Below, piece by piece: positions 23,853-35,274 of a stretch of DNA of 64,000 bases. Source of the stretch: Suillus spraguei (lineage: Eukaryota; Basidiomycota; Agaricomycetes; Boletales; Suillaceae); contig JABCPU010000304.1 of the NCBI GenBank assembly GCA_016800925.1, forward strand, positions 17,411 to 81,410, in the 5' to 3' direction. The notes beneath the pieces are model-generated. The model saw nothing but the letters and a program-made list of their open reading frames with translations, was not told the origin of the DNA and ran no database searches. How positions within the stretch are numbered: position 1 is the stretch's first letter; every line of letters begins with the position of its first letter. Both the position numbers and the translations under genes were made by a program.

Positions 23853-26090
23853 ATGATTTGTTCAGCGACTGAAGCCAGTGGTAGCCACCTCACCACGTCA
23901 CGCATCAACCGGTTACTGAGGCCTTTACGCAACAAATGCTTGAGTTTGAGCAAGTTATTGTCCGCCGCTCGACATAGTGTGTCCCGCAGCACGGACTTGT
24001 CACACAGTCAAGACTGGCTACTTGATTCCCCTTCACCACTTGCTCTCCTTCCCCAACCGCCCTCTGCCACTAGAGGGAGGTTATATTTTGACAGAGCAGA
24101 AGACCTGGAGCTCTCTCGCTTGATATACGCAGTCTGTGATGCTTTTCGATGTCTCCTCCAGGTCACGCATGGAACGGTGCCAGGGGAGTCAATTCCCAGC
24201 CTGGCAGCTATGTGCTGCTTCGTAGTCGGAGAAAATGTTCCGTTCAGTGGCACCGGAACGCGTGACGGCCAAGAGGAAACGGTAGATGAAGATGAGGTGA
24301 TGAAAACCGTGGAGGACATCTATGACACTATCCCAACCTATTATCGACGGTGAGTGGGCCTGGACATTTATCTACGGAGTTTCATTGTCCCTCCTGCAGA
24401 CATTCGATCGCGTCCCATGCACTTTCCCTTGTGCTGACACTTTGTCCGCACCATCATACGCTTGTCAGGACTCTTCTGGACATCTGTTTGTCTTTTGGTC
24501 TAGTTCACGAATCCCGTCGTTTGCTCAGCATAACCCTTAAAATTGCCTTCCTGTCTACCACATCACCTCCTCCAATCACACACCCAGGACATGTCACCTA
24601 CCTTGCCGATCTTCTCGCTCAATGGGTATCCAGGAAAAGCGACACAGTGCCTTCTAATGCCATTCTACTCTTCTCAGTCTCGACGTTCTCGCAAGCGGTC
24701 GTAGATGCGCTGGCTCAATCAAATGTCTCTTTATGGGCATGCAAAGCGGTCGCTAGGTTCTCTCGCAGTGTTGAGGTGGCCGACATCGACTGTTTTGTTA
24801 CTCTTCTGGATTCTTTGGTCGAAACCATTCATGATCATTACCCGGCGCGGTCTGGAAAAGGGAAGGAGAAAGAAACGCTAGATATTGTGGCTATTCGCTA
24901 CAGTTTGCATGATTGGATGAACAGGCTGTTTGCAATCACCACTAGTACCTTTGCAGCACTTGCAGATGAACCTGCCGTCCCGATGTTGACTCTATCATTA
25001 TGTTACTCGACCGATGTCGAACCTACGGAATGCATACACTGAGACTGGATGCTTCGCCTCAACCTTCTCAAGATGAACTTCCTGACGCAATCACGATACT
25101 CGCCACGCACCTTCACGTTACATGTTCACAGGCGGATTATAATTCGATTCTCTTGGATTTGCTTCGTGAGGTTTCACCTATTCCCGGAACGTTCACTCGT
25201 CTCGTTGAGCATATATATCGAGGTTCCGCACAAGATTTTATGATATCACTACAGCAATTCTCTTCAGCTTTGCAAACTCACAAGCTACTACAGTTGGACG
25301 CCTCCCTGTGGGCCTGCGCCCTTCGTGTTTTCGAGAGCACTCCGAAAGGCACCTCGAAAGAGATTCAGAGATTCAAGCTTCTCTTGATCGAAGGCGTGGA
25401 CGAAGCTGAGCGCCGGTTATTTGGAGCTGGTCTACCTGATAGCAGCCCAGCCGTTCGACTACCAGGACAGAGCAAGAAGAGATCCCGCGACACGCACCAT
25501 CGTAGGCCGAGCGGAGAATGGGAGTGGGAGGAAATGGTTGGCTGCTGGATCCGCAAGACGCCTGCTCATGTGAAGAAAAGGGGGGAAATTACACACGTTT
25601 TGCACGAGAGCCCGGTTTTCATTAAACGTTTGTTGCGCAGAGGCAGTCGTCGGTATGTGGTTCAGGGCTCCTCTCGTGTCACTGTTCCACACAAATCCGC
25701 AAGGTTTGCGATGGGGTCTACCGCATCCAGGGCTCGTGATCGTCTTTCTTCGCCTTCCTCGCGGGAAAGCGAAAGTTTTGCGGAAGATCCAAATGATGAT
25801 CCTTGGCGGGGTGGAGAAAACGAGAAAGAAATGTCAAGTTCGCCGATGGCGGGACGTCGTCTGGCACTCAGACCGCGCCACTCCAACTTTCTTCAATTCT
25901 GATGGACGCGCAAAAGAACAGGGTTAATCTACATGAACCTAAACCTCCTACGACCAGCATCTTATCCAGTTCCAAACAATCGCGGCCTTCGTTATCTCGG
26001 AAACTATCTGTCTATCCCCCTGCGGCTATGTTGCCTTCTGATGACTCTATGGACTTGTTTGCGTATGCAACCTCCCCGCCTAGGACATAG
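23853..26090 (+). CDS. Large protein of unknown function, probably one gene across three frame blocks
   Basis: Not recognised. Three blocks on the plus strand read as one protein: 23853-24352 (MICSATEASG start, with RLYFDRAEDLELSRLIYAV and SIPSLAAMCCFVVGENV), a 48-nt GT-AG intron, then 24400-24990 (leucine-rich helical segments such as LARTLLDIC-like VRTLLDICLSFGLVHESRRL). The next block is about 24995-25860 (SIMLLDRCRTYGMHTLRL, GVDEAERRLFGAG, GEWEWEEMVGCWIRKTP), and the last is about 25865-26090, ending SDDSMDLFAYATSPPRT. Frame changes near 24993 and 25862 have no splice sites and each fits a one-base indel. The middle is helical and repeat-like; the C-terminal third is basic, Ser-rich and probably disordered. 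The acidic D-rich C-terminal motif resembles those of scaffold or nuclear proteins, but no function should be inferred. Confidence 0.6.
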
Positions 26091-26246
26091 TTTTGATTGC
26101 TTTGTGACGCCTATTCTGTAGATTCACATATGACATTTGAATATTACATAATATTCAGACATGTAGCGTTTGCTCACGTGTTTAGAATGAATCAGATTCT
26201 AAGGTAGTTAGAAGTCTTTACAAAGTAGCTTGCCTGGACTCTGATC

Positions 26247-26543
26247 ATGGCATCAAAAGGGACACCTCTTCCTCTTCACGACACCCTACGAGACCTTGCT
26301 CTTCTACGGGCGTCTTCTGTAGACCTCTCTGGTCTGATTGCTGACTCGGACGATACGACGTCCTCACAGGCCCTGAGAGAGGTTGAAGGGGTCGAAGAGT
26401 CCACAATACAATCATACGCATTTGTGAGGGAAATGCGCACGGCGTTGAGAATACACAATTCAGGGGAAGTACAAAAGCAAGCGACAAAAATTGAGAAGGT
26501 GCAAGTGGAGCTAGTAGATGTGTTGGGAAGTCTGTCGGATTGA
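26247..26543 (+). CDS. Small helical protein, 98 aa, function unknown
   Basis: Single-exon frame with a good ATG (MASKGTPLPLHDTLRDLAL). The second half is strongly amphipathic and charged (SYAFVREMRTALRIHNSGEV, KQATKIEKVQVELVDVLGSL), so it looks like a coiled-coil subunit of a complex. It sits 156 bp downstream of the preceding gene on the same strand. Coding is supported by the absence of stops and by the helical periodicity, not by a family match. I do not recognise it. Confidence 0.55.
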   Translation: MASKGTPLPLHDTLRDLALLRASSVDLSGLIADSDDTTSSQALREVEGVEESTIQSYAFVREMRTALRIHNSGEVQKQATKIEKVQVELVDVLGSLSD

Positions 26544-26885
26544 GATACCTGGTACGTAACATTATAAATTCATCGGCCTCCAGTTAATTTTCTTATCTAG
26601 GGCGCGTCCTCTACATAATATTCTCGAACTTGAGATATATTGTATGTTGACTATATATCTATATGTCATGCAGGTTCATTCCTGTTATTTGGCACTTCGA
26701 TCTTGCCACTGTCGCATAATCCAATCAAGTATGCTAAGTACTAGCTTGTTAGCTGAACTAGTCGTTGTACTACGGTGATATAATGCATTCGCGCTTATGA
26801 GAATTACTACTAGTAACGTGCGAGGGAACGTTATACTGCAAGGTTGTTATCACGGTAGTAACCCATTGACAAGTCCGAGATTATC
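26544..26885. other. Intergenic spacer between convergent genes
   Basis: About 340 bp between the small plus-strand gene and the 3' end of the minus-strand GTPase gene. It is AT-rich with no open frame of note, and presumably holds the two terminators. Confidence 0.45.
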
Positions 26886-27653
26886 CTACGGTTGATTTTC
26901 GTCTCTAATATGCTGCGCCACCTGCCGAGCCACCTCCTTGGTCATTCCGCATCGTTTTGTGAGGATCCCAATGACATCTGTCTTTTTAGGACGTCCAACC
27001 ACAAATTCTACAAGCTTGGCAATGAACGAGCCAAGCCATCCTTGTCCACCGGTCCACCCTTCCATGGATGCATTGCAATGAGCCTCAACCACTCTACGGA
27101 GTATTCCACGCGACTCCTCGTACTTGTCTCTATGTCTCCCGTCGAGAAGATCTGCCGCAGTTATGCATGCGTGTCCCACAGACCTGATGTTATGCTTCTC
27201 CAAGTGGCCCACATTCCGCTCGTACCAGTCTTCCATCCTCGTCTCTCTTTCGAGGTTTGTGACGACTAGCGCGAGTGGGACTTTTTCCTCGCAAAGAAAT
27301 TCGAAGAACAACCTGTAGTTGCTCTGCATGGTTGCCGTGACTCTACCTCCGCGTATACAAAAGAGCAAGAGGTCGATACCTCCACGTTCTTTCAGAGTGT
27401 TGATGAGGCCATATGCGTTTGAAATTGCAGTGAGGTAGTCTCCAGTTTGTAGACGGGGCTCCTCGAGGCCGACCGTATCAAACACCTTATATCGAGTTCC
27501 AGTATCGAAGGTTATCAGGTACTCTGTCCAATGCAGAGTACAGCGGTGAGAGTCGGGCGATATGTGCGCAATCCTTTGGCCTGCCATCAGGTTAATGACA
27601 GAGCTTTTGCCCGCTCCTGTTTCCCCAAAGATGACGATGTTCCGACTCGGCAT
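26886..27653 (-). CDS. P-loop GTPase, 255 aa (AIG1/septin-like TRAFAC G domain), intronless
   Basis: A single uninterrupted frame. G1/Walker A is GETGAGKSSVINL close to the N-terminus (residue about 10). A switch I-type Thr lies in HRCTLHW, and G3 is VFDTVGLEEP (DxxG). The position of G4 reads LVVTNLE, so the canonical NKxD/TKxD is degenerate. The protein resembles the G-domain proteins that form lineage-specific families in mushroom genomes and is closest in layout to AIG1/IAN GTPases; the cellular role is unknown. The C-terminal region (WLGSFIAKLVEFVVGRPKK) is amphipathic and could contact membranes. A paralogue is transcribed divergently from 28289. The gene is intact. Confidence 0.75.
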   Translation of the reverse strand: MPSRNIVIFGETGAGKSSVINLMAGQRIAHISPDSHRCTLHWTEYLITFDTGTRYKVFDTVGLEEPRLQTGDYLTAISNAYGLINTLKERGGIDLLLFCIRGGRVTATMQSNYRLFFEFLCEEKVPLALVVTNLERETRMEDWYERNVGHLEKHNIRSVGHACITAADLLDGRHRDKYEESRGILRRVVEAHCNASMEGWTGGQGWLGSFIAKLVEFVVGRPKKTDVIGILTKRCGMTKEVARQVAQHIRDENQP

Positions 27654-28288
27654 CTTTTGTTAGACTTGCAGTCAGCGATATTCAATCCTTTAAGTTAGAT
27701 ATAGCGCTACTCGTACCTGTGTACTGTGGTGATTCCGTACTGTGCCGTTCGATGGCAATTGCCCAGAATGGCCCTATTTGTAACTGATATATATGATACG
27801 AAAGGTGGTAGTAGAACCACGCCTCCTTGGTGCGTTTTTCATAATTTACATCATCCTCTTGTCTCAAATCTTAAACGCCCGACAGGGAGGCACCCGCCCT
27901 TTGGTGGCTAGCTGCCTTGATCGATCTTTCAGCAATCGACGGTGACATTCAATATCTGCAATGAAACTGCTGCGAATGCCAGAATCTAGATGGACATGCA
28001 CAAGCCATGCCTGTCATACGATTCCAAAAAGGAATCCAGCTATTTCAATGCTCGCCACGTTTTGATGTCGAAGTCCTTTCATCGGATACTTCCGCATTGC
28101 AGCCCTCATAGTCGTGGTACAGGGTGCAACACGTTGGTTCTGGCCAAAAGCACTCACCACGGAGGCAATCACTTTAACGCCCAGCAGCTGTTACCATCTC
28201 TTCGATAGACTTACCGGTTCGTATAAGCGAAGTAGGCTTGTGCTTACCTCTTTTTGCAAGACTAATTTAATTTGGTCTACCAGAGAAG
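27654..28288. promoter_or_regulatory. Shared divergent promoter region of the two GTPase paralogues
   Basis: About 635 bp between two head-to-head start codons. Both promoters must lie here, and co-regulation is likely but inferred. No recognised factor site or long repeat was found; open frames (for example 27726-27911 and 27990-28208) lack protein features. Confidence 0.45.
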
Positions 28289-29207
28289 ATGTCTAATAGG
28301 CACGGCTCCACAGACACGACAAGTTCAGTAGATATAAGGAGTACATATTCACAGCAGGTTCGTGATTTACGAGATCGGTCAATGCGATTGATGTTGATGT
28401 CTTCTGTAGGGATATCAAGCTCGACCGCGTAACGTAGTTCTCTACGGGGAGAGCGGTGTGGGCAAAAGCTCGCTTATAAACCTTATTATGGGCCGTGATG
28501 TAGCAAAAACATCTCCTGACGCCCTCGCGTGTACTACTACACATGCTCCTTATGATGTAACAATCGGCGGGAAGTGCTTCAGGCTATGGGATACAGCAGG
28601 TATGCATTCTTTCATGCTCAAGGTTTTGATCTAGAGCGACCTAATGATCATATTGTTAGGGTTAAACGAGGGCTCAGAAGGCACAGTGCCTGCGGAGATG
28701 GCTGAAAGGAACTTGACTACGTTCCTCCGAGGTCTAAACCAGGAAGACGGTGTCCATCTTCTTATATATTGTGTGCGTGGAACACGAGCAACGAAGGCTT
28801 TGCAGACCCACTACAAAATATTCTCGGCAGTCATCCGTGATAGCACAGTGCCCACAATTATTGTGGTGACGTGCCTGGAAGACTTCCGTCCGGTGATGGC
28901 AGAGTGGTGGAACAGCAACAAGGACGAGCTTGCGACATATGGAATGCAATTCTCTGGATATGCTTGCGTCACAACTTTGAAGGATGGATCTATGGAGTCC
29001 CCTGATATTCACCAACGTCGTGCACAGTCCTATGAAGACGTCTGCAGAAGCATCCTAGACCATTGTTCGCAGACCCCTCACAAGACGTGGGGTACTGATA
29101 CTATCAAAGATCAGCGAAGCTTCCTCGCCATTTTGCTGCGGAAATTAGCTCGTTTTGTTGGAAGTTCCCACCGTGACCAAGACACCTTACAAGCATCTTT
29201 GCCATAG
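28289..29207 (+). CDS. P-loop GTPase paralogue (AIG1/septin-like), three exons
   Basis: Exons 28289-28357, 28410-28599 and 28660-29207 join with GT-AG introns to about 268 residues. The first exon is a Ser/Thr-rich leader (MSNRHGSTDTTSSVD) absent from the partner gene. Then come NVVLYGESGVGKSSLINL (G1), ACTTTHAPYDV (switch I Thr), RLWDTAGLNEG (G3) and IIVVTCLEDF at the G4 position, again without NKxD. Later segments match the partner gene in order: a hydrophobic DGVHLLIYCVRG strand, a Trp-containing EWWNSNKDEL helix, and a C-terminal FLAILLRKLARFVG helix. The two genes are clear but diverged paralogues. The function is unknown. Confidence 0.75.
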
Positions 29208-30082
29208 CTAATTCTTATACGAACGAATTCTGTGGAGTGAAATGGATACTGACTTCACAGTACTTGCCAGCGTGATATTGATTGAATTTCTATCATGACT
29301 CGATGGCATAACTGGAGTGTTTGCTGCAATAAGTTGCACGCAGGGTTCAAGAATGACTACTGAGTACTGAGTCACCACCATTCGTTGACTCGTGGTAAAG
29401 CTTTGAAATTTGAGCATCGTGCTGCCAGTTGGATTGTTATTTAGTATATGTACGTAACAGTACGTTGTAAGCACTGGGACCGGGCCATTCCGCCCAATTC
29501 TGCCTTCAATAAACTCTGGTCTGGACCATTTGGCCAGCAAAGACAAGCACTCAGCAGATCGCGCTCCGGAAGCGGGCCTCCACATATCAAAATTCAGCTG
29601 CTCGCTATCAAGAATCTCGATTCTTGCTGCCTCACCTCAAGCTACGTGACCGTGACAGCATGATCATAATGATCAGGCTGCTGAAACCTGGGTCAACCTC
29701 TGACACTTGTCCGACTGCGTCAGTACGCATCTATGCAACCGTATATTGCGACTTTCCAGAAGACAAATGACGATCTGCTCTCAACCGCCGTCTCGAATAT
29801 GAGGCTCAGGCTGTGGTAACTGCATTGGGCCAGTGCAGTGACCCAGCCTGAGCCTCATATTCGAGACGGCACTTGCAATCCGCCGCAATTTCTCGCCTTG
29901 AACAGTCATGACAGCCCCCAGCGAAGGAAGTGGGGAAGCTTTCTTGGGTATCACTATCACTGTTCTTATCTCTAACGTTATTAATATCAGTTGCGGAGAG
30001 CCTTTTATCAACTTGTCCGTCTTATCTCTAGTGAAGTTTTAGGCCTCGATATTGCCCTCGTCTCACTCTATTCCCGAACGAC
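29208..30082. other. Intergenic spacer with a long hairpin
   Basis: About 0.9 kb between the GTPase and amidase genes. Apart from the hairpin at 29787-29870 I see no feature. Part of it must serve as the amidase promoter. Confidence 0.45.
29787..29870. repeat. Long hairpin: about 37-bp arms, about 10-nt loop
   Basis: The left arm starts GCCGTCTCGAATATGAGG and the right arm ends with its reverse complement CCTCATATTCGAGACGGC. The first 27 bp of the arms pair perfectly and the remainder pairs with a few mismatches. It lies about 200 bp upstream of the amidase start. Confidence 0.8.
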
Positions 30083-32174
30083 ATGCCGCATTGGACCCAA
30101 CTTGTTGCTGAGAAGAAGGAGAGGCAGTTCAAGTCCATTCCACAAGAGTGGCTTGTGTCCCCTCCTCCAGACTCTACTCTGGACGTGACTGGTTTCCCGG
30201 AGACGTGTGGCCTTCTAACTGCACGAGAAATTGAGATTACCAATACTTCGGTGGTCGTTTTGTTGGAGAAACTCGCATGTGGCGAATGGACAGCTGTAGA
30301 CGTTACCACCGCGTTCTACAAGCGGGCTATTATTGCTCACCAGCTCGTGAGCCAATTTGTATGGATATTCGCTTAACTAGATTGTATTAACTGGCAAATG
30401 AGGTCAATTGCTTGACGGAAATCTTTGTTGATTACGCATTAGCCCGAGCAGCTGAACTCGATGATCACTTCAAAAGGACAGGGAAGGTCGTTGGTCCCCT
30501 CCACGGGCTGCCAATCTCTCTAAAGGATCAAATATGTATAAGGGACTAGAAACTACTATGGGTAAGTAATGATTGATGATTTGCTGCTTCCGATAAATAA
30601 ATTGCTGGTCTTAGGTTATGTTTCGTGGATTGGGCGATACGCAGAGAGAAACGCTGTGCTGGTCGACGTTCTGGTCGAGTGTGGAGCCGTACCATTTGTC
30701 CGCACCAATCTTCCACAGACAGTCATGGTGAGCGCACCCTCAACATACTTCGGGCTGCTATTCGGATGCTGAACGTTCTTCAGTGGCCAGAATCCTTCAA
30801 TAATATCTTCGGCAGGACGACAAACCCATATAACCGCTCTCTGACCCCTGGCGGGTCCTCAGGAGGAGAGGGTGCGTTGGTTGCCCTGAAAGGAAGCCCT
30901 TTGGGGGTGGGTTCTGATATTGGGGGGTAGGAAGGGATTTCAAACTACGATTGGTAGCAACCTTCTGACGCCTTCTCCACAGTTCTATTCGTATTCCCTC
31001 CGCATTTTGTGGCTTATACAGCCTGCGACCATCATACGGACGTGTACCGTACTGTGGTGCTCTCAATTCACTCGAGGGCCAGGATTCGGTTCTCTCTGTG
31101 TTTGGTCCCATGACAAATAGCGTCAACGGGGTCAAAGCCTTCATGAAAGCTGTTATAAATGCCAAACCATGGCTTAAAGACCCTCTTGCGGTTAGAAAGA
31201 AATGGCAAGAAGAGGAGTACAATCTCGCGGACCATGGATCCGGCAAGGACCTGTGTTTTGCGATCATGTGGGATGATGGAGTCGTCGTACCTCATCCCCC
31301 TATCAGGAGGTCTCTAGAAATCACTAAAACAGCTCTCGAGAATGCGGGCCACAAAGGTTTTTCTCGTATAACTCTTCTGCTGAATTACACTTATTTGGCA
31401 GTAGTTGTTGATTGGAAGCCTATGAAGCATAGGTTGCTTGCAGATACCACGGCAAGGAGTTATGTTTTTGTAGCTGTACTGCCCATTGACCGAGCAGTGC
31501 TGTGCAGCGGAACATTTGGAATGCTGCTTCTGCCGAAGACTACATGATCACGACCTCTGTTACAGGGGAGCCGATAATTGCAACGATGGAGCTAGATGAC
31601 TCGAATGCTGCGGCAGCACCCTTCCGTCCGAAGAAGATCGGTATCACTGCATACCAACTTTGGCAAGTACAGAAACTGCGCAAAGATATCCGGAAAGAAT
31701 ATTTGGACCATTGGGAAGCAACGGTGTCAGAGACTGGCACCGGTCGGCCTGTCGATGCTATCATTTGTCCAGCTTCATCGTATGCAGCAACTCCCCATGG
31801 GAAGAACAGGTCAGAGTCTGTGTTTCCGGAGTGGGACTGTCATTAATAATGTACAGGTACACTAATTACACCACGGTTTGGAACGCGCTCGATTATCCCG
31901 CTGCAACTTTCCCTGTGACCACTGTTGACCCCACTCTGGATGCGAAGAAGCCTCGCCATGTTTTTTACGACGACTTTGATAGGGGTATATACGACATGTG
32001 TGAGTACTCACCAGCACCCAGTGATTTCTCTATAGGCCGACGATTGATTCAGATGACCCGGAGATATTCAAGAACGCACCGATTTGCCTGCAACTCGTTG
32101 GTCGCACTCTAGAGGAAGAGGCGGTCATAAAAATGACTGAAATTGTTGATGAGGCACTAGCAGCCGCTAAGTAA
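30083..32174 (+). CDS. Amidase-signature family enzyme (fungal amidase/acetamidase type)
   Basis: Ser-cisSer-Lys amide hydrolase, probably cytosolic; the substrate is not predictable. The start is [15 protein letters not shown] at 30083. The catalytic triad is visible: Lys in [10 protein letters not shown], Ser in [18 protein letters not shown], and nucleophile Ser in [20 protein letters not shown] (its codon spans the intron ending at about 30981). The PNYNRSL-type motif reads [13 protein letters not shown]. Later conserved pieces are [84 protein letters not shown] and [15 protein letters not shown]. It ends EALAAAK at 32174. About eight short introns are inferred. The frame breaks once at about 30540: the printed codons after LKDQICI reach TAG, while one extra A or G in the run gives KGLETTMG. 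It is otherwise intact. Confidence 0.86.
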
Positions 32175-33179
32175 ATCCAAGGTACAGAGCAATGATGAAT
32201 AAAAAAACTCTTCAATTTATACCTTTCTCCAATACGAGCACAGGCTGGTCTCTTCCTGAGCCCTGCCTGGCCCCTGTTGCCTGCCCCTCTCACGCATTAT
32301 GTCCTCTCCCCTCAACATTATTCAATTGTTGTTGATCATGAATCCTGCGACGACTCAGACCGATCAGAAATCATCCAAACAAGCTGGACCGTGCGCGACG
32401 AAGTCCATTGGCGCAATGTTCAGTACAGTAAAGTGGCCGTGAATTAGAATTAAATGGAATGGTCTATCAGCTGCATACTATGACCATGACCGTGACAAAT
32501 GGGCATTTCGGTGAATTTGGTACATTGGGTTGGCCGTTTGCCGTTTGCCGCGTGTGATATCTGGAGGAAGTGAGTCGCTGTTGAGTCCGGTTGTGAAAAG
32601 TAAGATACGGGTGTGGGGGTTATGAGTGCTGCTCTGAGGGAGTAATTTGCAGCTGGGTATTCGGGCGAGGGGATGGTGCATGTCATGTTGAGTGGGAAGG
32701 CCTATGGTGTACGGTCTTTCGTCCGCGCCCCTGTAGTCGTCCTAGTATGACATAGGCAATTGCGTTCAAAAAATGATTTGATGTTGCAGAGGTGGAAGGG
32801 GATGTAGATGTAGACTGATAGGATGATGAAGACGATGCAGATAGGATGATGTTGGGGTGAAGGTGGAGGATGTCACGGTAGGAGAGGACGTTAGAGAGGA
32901 AGTGGAAGCTGCTGGCGAGGTGAGACCACCGTAAGTCCAAGCGCCGTACTGCCTGAGGGAATCTGGAAGGTGAGGGCATCAGTATAGTACACAATGTATA
33001 GTTATCTTGAAGCACATTTCTTCGGCCATAGAAACGAATGTGCAAACAAAACCACTCACACTTGGACCGTAGTAAGTGAGTGGGAGCTGAAGGGCGGTCT
33101 CGCTGGTTACAGTTTGCCCTCCAGCATTTTTGGACACGCATAATTTCCTCCTCATGTTAATTTGCATTAAAAAGGGCGA
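32175..33179. other. Gene-poor spacer, no gene supported
   Basis: One kilobase after the amidase. A minus-strand frame at 32683-33141 of 152 codons is Ser-rich and low in complexity with no family features; I do not call it a gene. A stretch near 32530-32555 shows a short direct repeat (GCCGTTTGCC twice). Confidence 0.35.
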
Positions 33180-33760
33180 TGGCCTGACGGCCGCCACGTA
33201 AGTAGCGACCACACCAGACAAGAATGACGCACCTTAATCAAGAGTAGGAGATGTGTTTTCTTGACATTGGCGTCCACGAACAGGAACCCGAACGCCAATC
33301 AAAGAGAGCGCCAACAAAGAGAGCACCGACCAAAGGGCGATGGCCGATTTGTCTTTGCCTGCAGGGCCAGATATCCGCAGCACGCCTGGAACGTTGTCCC
33401 CAGTGCTGCTGACCCAGTCCGTGATCTGGGATAGGATTTCCGTGCGCGTCCCTTCAAGGCATTCTTTTCTGGCATCTAGTCCTGCGCCATCTGCAATATC
33501 ATACCGCCGAGGCCCGATTTCTTCTAAAAAGGTGTGAATATATGCCAAGTGACGAGGACGTTCGAACACTTACCCATATCATGGACATGTATAGCTATGT
33601 CATGGACGGGTATGACTACATCGGAAGCAACCTGGTCCCAGAAGCTTTGCATAAGCCTATCGAAGACGTCATTGTACTTTTGAATCGTATCTGTTGTTCC
33701 CGAGGTGACGTTCTTTCCGAGTCTGCTCCCTGTAATGATAGTATAAGCTTAAGATGCTCA
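33180..33760 (-). pseudogene. NACHT-domain (NLR-like) gene fragment, N-terminal part only
   Basis: Basidiomycete NACHT proteins have a helical N-terminus followed by the NTPase. This fragment reads TIQKYNDVFDRLMQSFWDQV (near 33690-33640), then after a small intron DARKECLEGTRTEILSQITD, VPGVLRISGPAGKDKSAIA. The Walker A would be GPAGKGKS, but here it is GPAGKDKS, a Gly-to-Asp change at a key P-loop position. The sequence loses family character soon after SAIA and the rest of the NACHT domain and repeat region is absent. It is a truncated, non-functional piece. Confidence 0.75.
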
Positions 33761-34299
33761 ATAAAGCAACGGCTTATTAAGACTCAAATATTATTGGTCT
33801 CCAAATAATTTTTGATAAAATATTTGACGCATTCACAGAGTCATGTAAGACAACCGATGGTGAAGTCAGCAACGTGGCGTGAGAGTCCTCCCGGGAGCTG
33901 CCGGACAACTCTGGTTCCGGTTTTGCTGATGGCCCCTTGTTGTACAACTCTCAAGTAAACACGAAACAGCTAGGTCTTAGGTGAGAGAGTTTTGCTCATC
34001 AATATCATAGGGTTCTAAATATTCCTCTGATCTCCCTCCTAAAAGGTGCAATCGCAAACGGTTGACGGTGCTCGCCTTATCTGGTCTGCAGTGATTGGAC
34101 TTTCAACGATCTCATGGCATACAACATCACCGTCACGCCTCAGTCGCCTGAACAGTTTTTTCGTCAAAACCATGGAACGCTCTTGGAGGGTGTAGATCCA
34201 TCCCTCCTTAATCCCAGCCATAATGACGAGAATATCTCAGACGCCATTTTCGAATATCTAGGCCATCTTGACCTGGCTACATGTCATACTAGGACGACT
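33761..34299. other. Spacer with an unassigned open segment
   Basis: The plus-strand stretch 34114-34290 (VTPQSPEQFFRQNHGTLLEG, NENISDAIF-type residues) looks protein-like, but I could not place it in a family. It may belong to the damaged gene that follows or be an independent fragment. Confidence 0.3.
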
Positions 34300-35140
34300 A
34301 CAGGGGCGCGGACGAAAGACCGTACACCATAGAATATGTGGACTTGAATTGGTTCAAAGGAAAGCGGAGCAAACACGTAGAAGAAATGGAACTTGCGCGC
34401 ATGCGTGCTAAGCTTGGTACAGTTTTCCATTCTTCCTGTCGACAACTAACAATTAGTTCATGTTAGTTCTTACGCGCCCTCAACGAGACATTTTTGATCA
34501 AGTACAGCAGTTTGTATTGCAAAACCCCAGGAAACCCTCACAGCACCGTACTGCGGCCCTGACAATGCCTAATACGTTTCCCACTCGGGAACGGAAGTTC
34601 ATCAGCACCCTGGCGGAGGAGTTGCATTTGTCGGTTACATGGGATGAGTACGATGAAGAGGATCAAAATCTTGTCACATGGCGGCTCCCAGGATTTTTGG
34701 ACAAACCCTTGGCAGAAACTGATCCAGAGCAGGCTAACGGAGACAGTAATAGTGAGAGCAAGTAGGAAGATGTGGAGGAAGATGATGAAGAAGGTAGGGC
34801 TGCAGTAGATCGAGTGTCAAAGAAATTCGACAAGGCCCCTGTGGTGGATGATGATGAAGAAGGTGGGGGTTTTGACGCACGACATGAACAATCCATCAAC
34901 GACAAAATGTCCGAATGGAAGAGAGGATATTACAAGGTGCGTCCCCACCTTGTATACCGTTCGTCAGACCAACCGGTTGCACGACAGGAGAAACTTGGAA
35001 TCTCCTATGATGACCCTAAAGAGATGGACGACTTGATATACCGCTACGCAGAGGGTCTACAATGGGTTATGCATCACTATTACAGTGGGATCGCCTCCTG
35101 GGGCTGGTTTTACAATTACCATCACGCCCCGCGGATATCT
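34300..35140 (+). pseudogene. Truncated XRN1-type 5'-3' exoribonuclease fragment
   Basis: Intact Xrn1 is a large cytoplasmic mRNA-decay exonuclease of more than 1300 residues; only an internal stretch is present. It reads WFKGKRSKHVEEMELARMR, LVLTRPQRDIFDQVQQFVLQ, TRERKFISTLAEELHLSVTW, DEYDEEDQNLVTWRLPGFL, then EGRAAVDRVSKKFDKAPVVD, FDARHEQSINDKMSEWKRGY, and after a retained intron (34936-34990) EKLGISYDDPKEMDDLIYRY and SGIASWGWFYNYHHAPRIS. An in-frame TAG (34763-34765) interrupts it, and both ends are missing. The retained introns show it is a DNA-level fragment. It stops abruptly where the tandem repeat region begins. Confidence 0.83.
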
Positions 35141-35274
35141 GGTACTTTTTACATTCCCTGTCCTCATTGTGCTATGTTCACATTTTCTTCAAGATTTACG
35201 CGACCTTGGTGACAAGTCGTTCATGTTCAAGCTGTGTAAACCTTTCCGTCCTTTCGAACAACTATATATTTGGT

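Noticed and set aside
32683..33141. 152-codon minus-strand frame after the amidase gene
   Set aside because: Low-complexity Ser-rich translation with no motif, no intron evidence and no family similarity.
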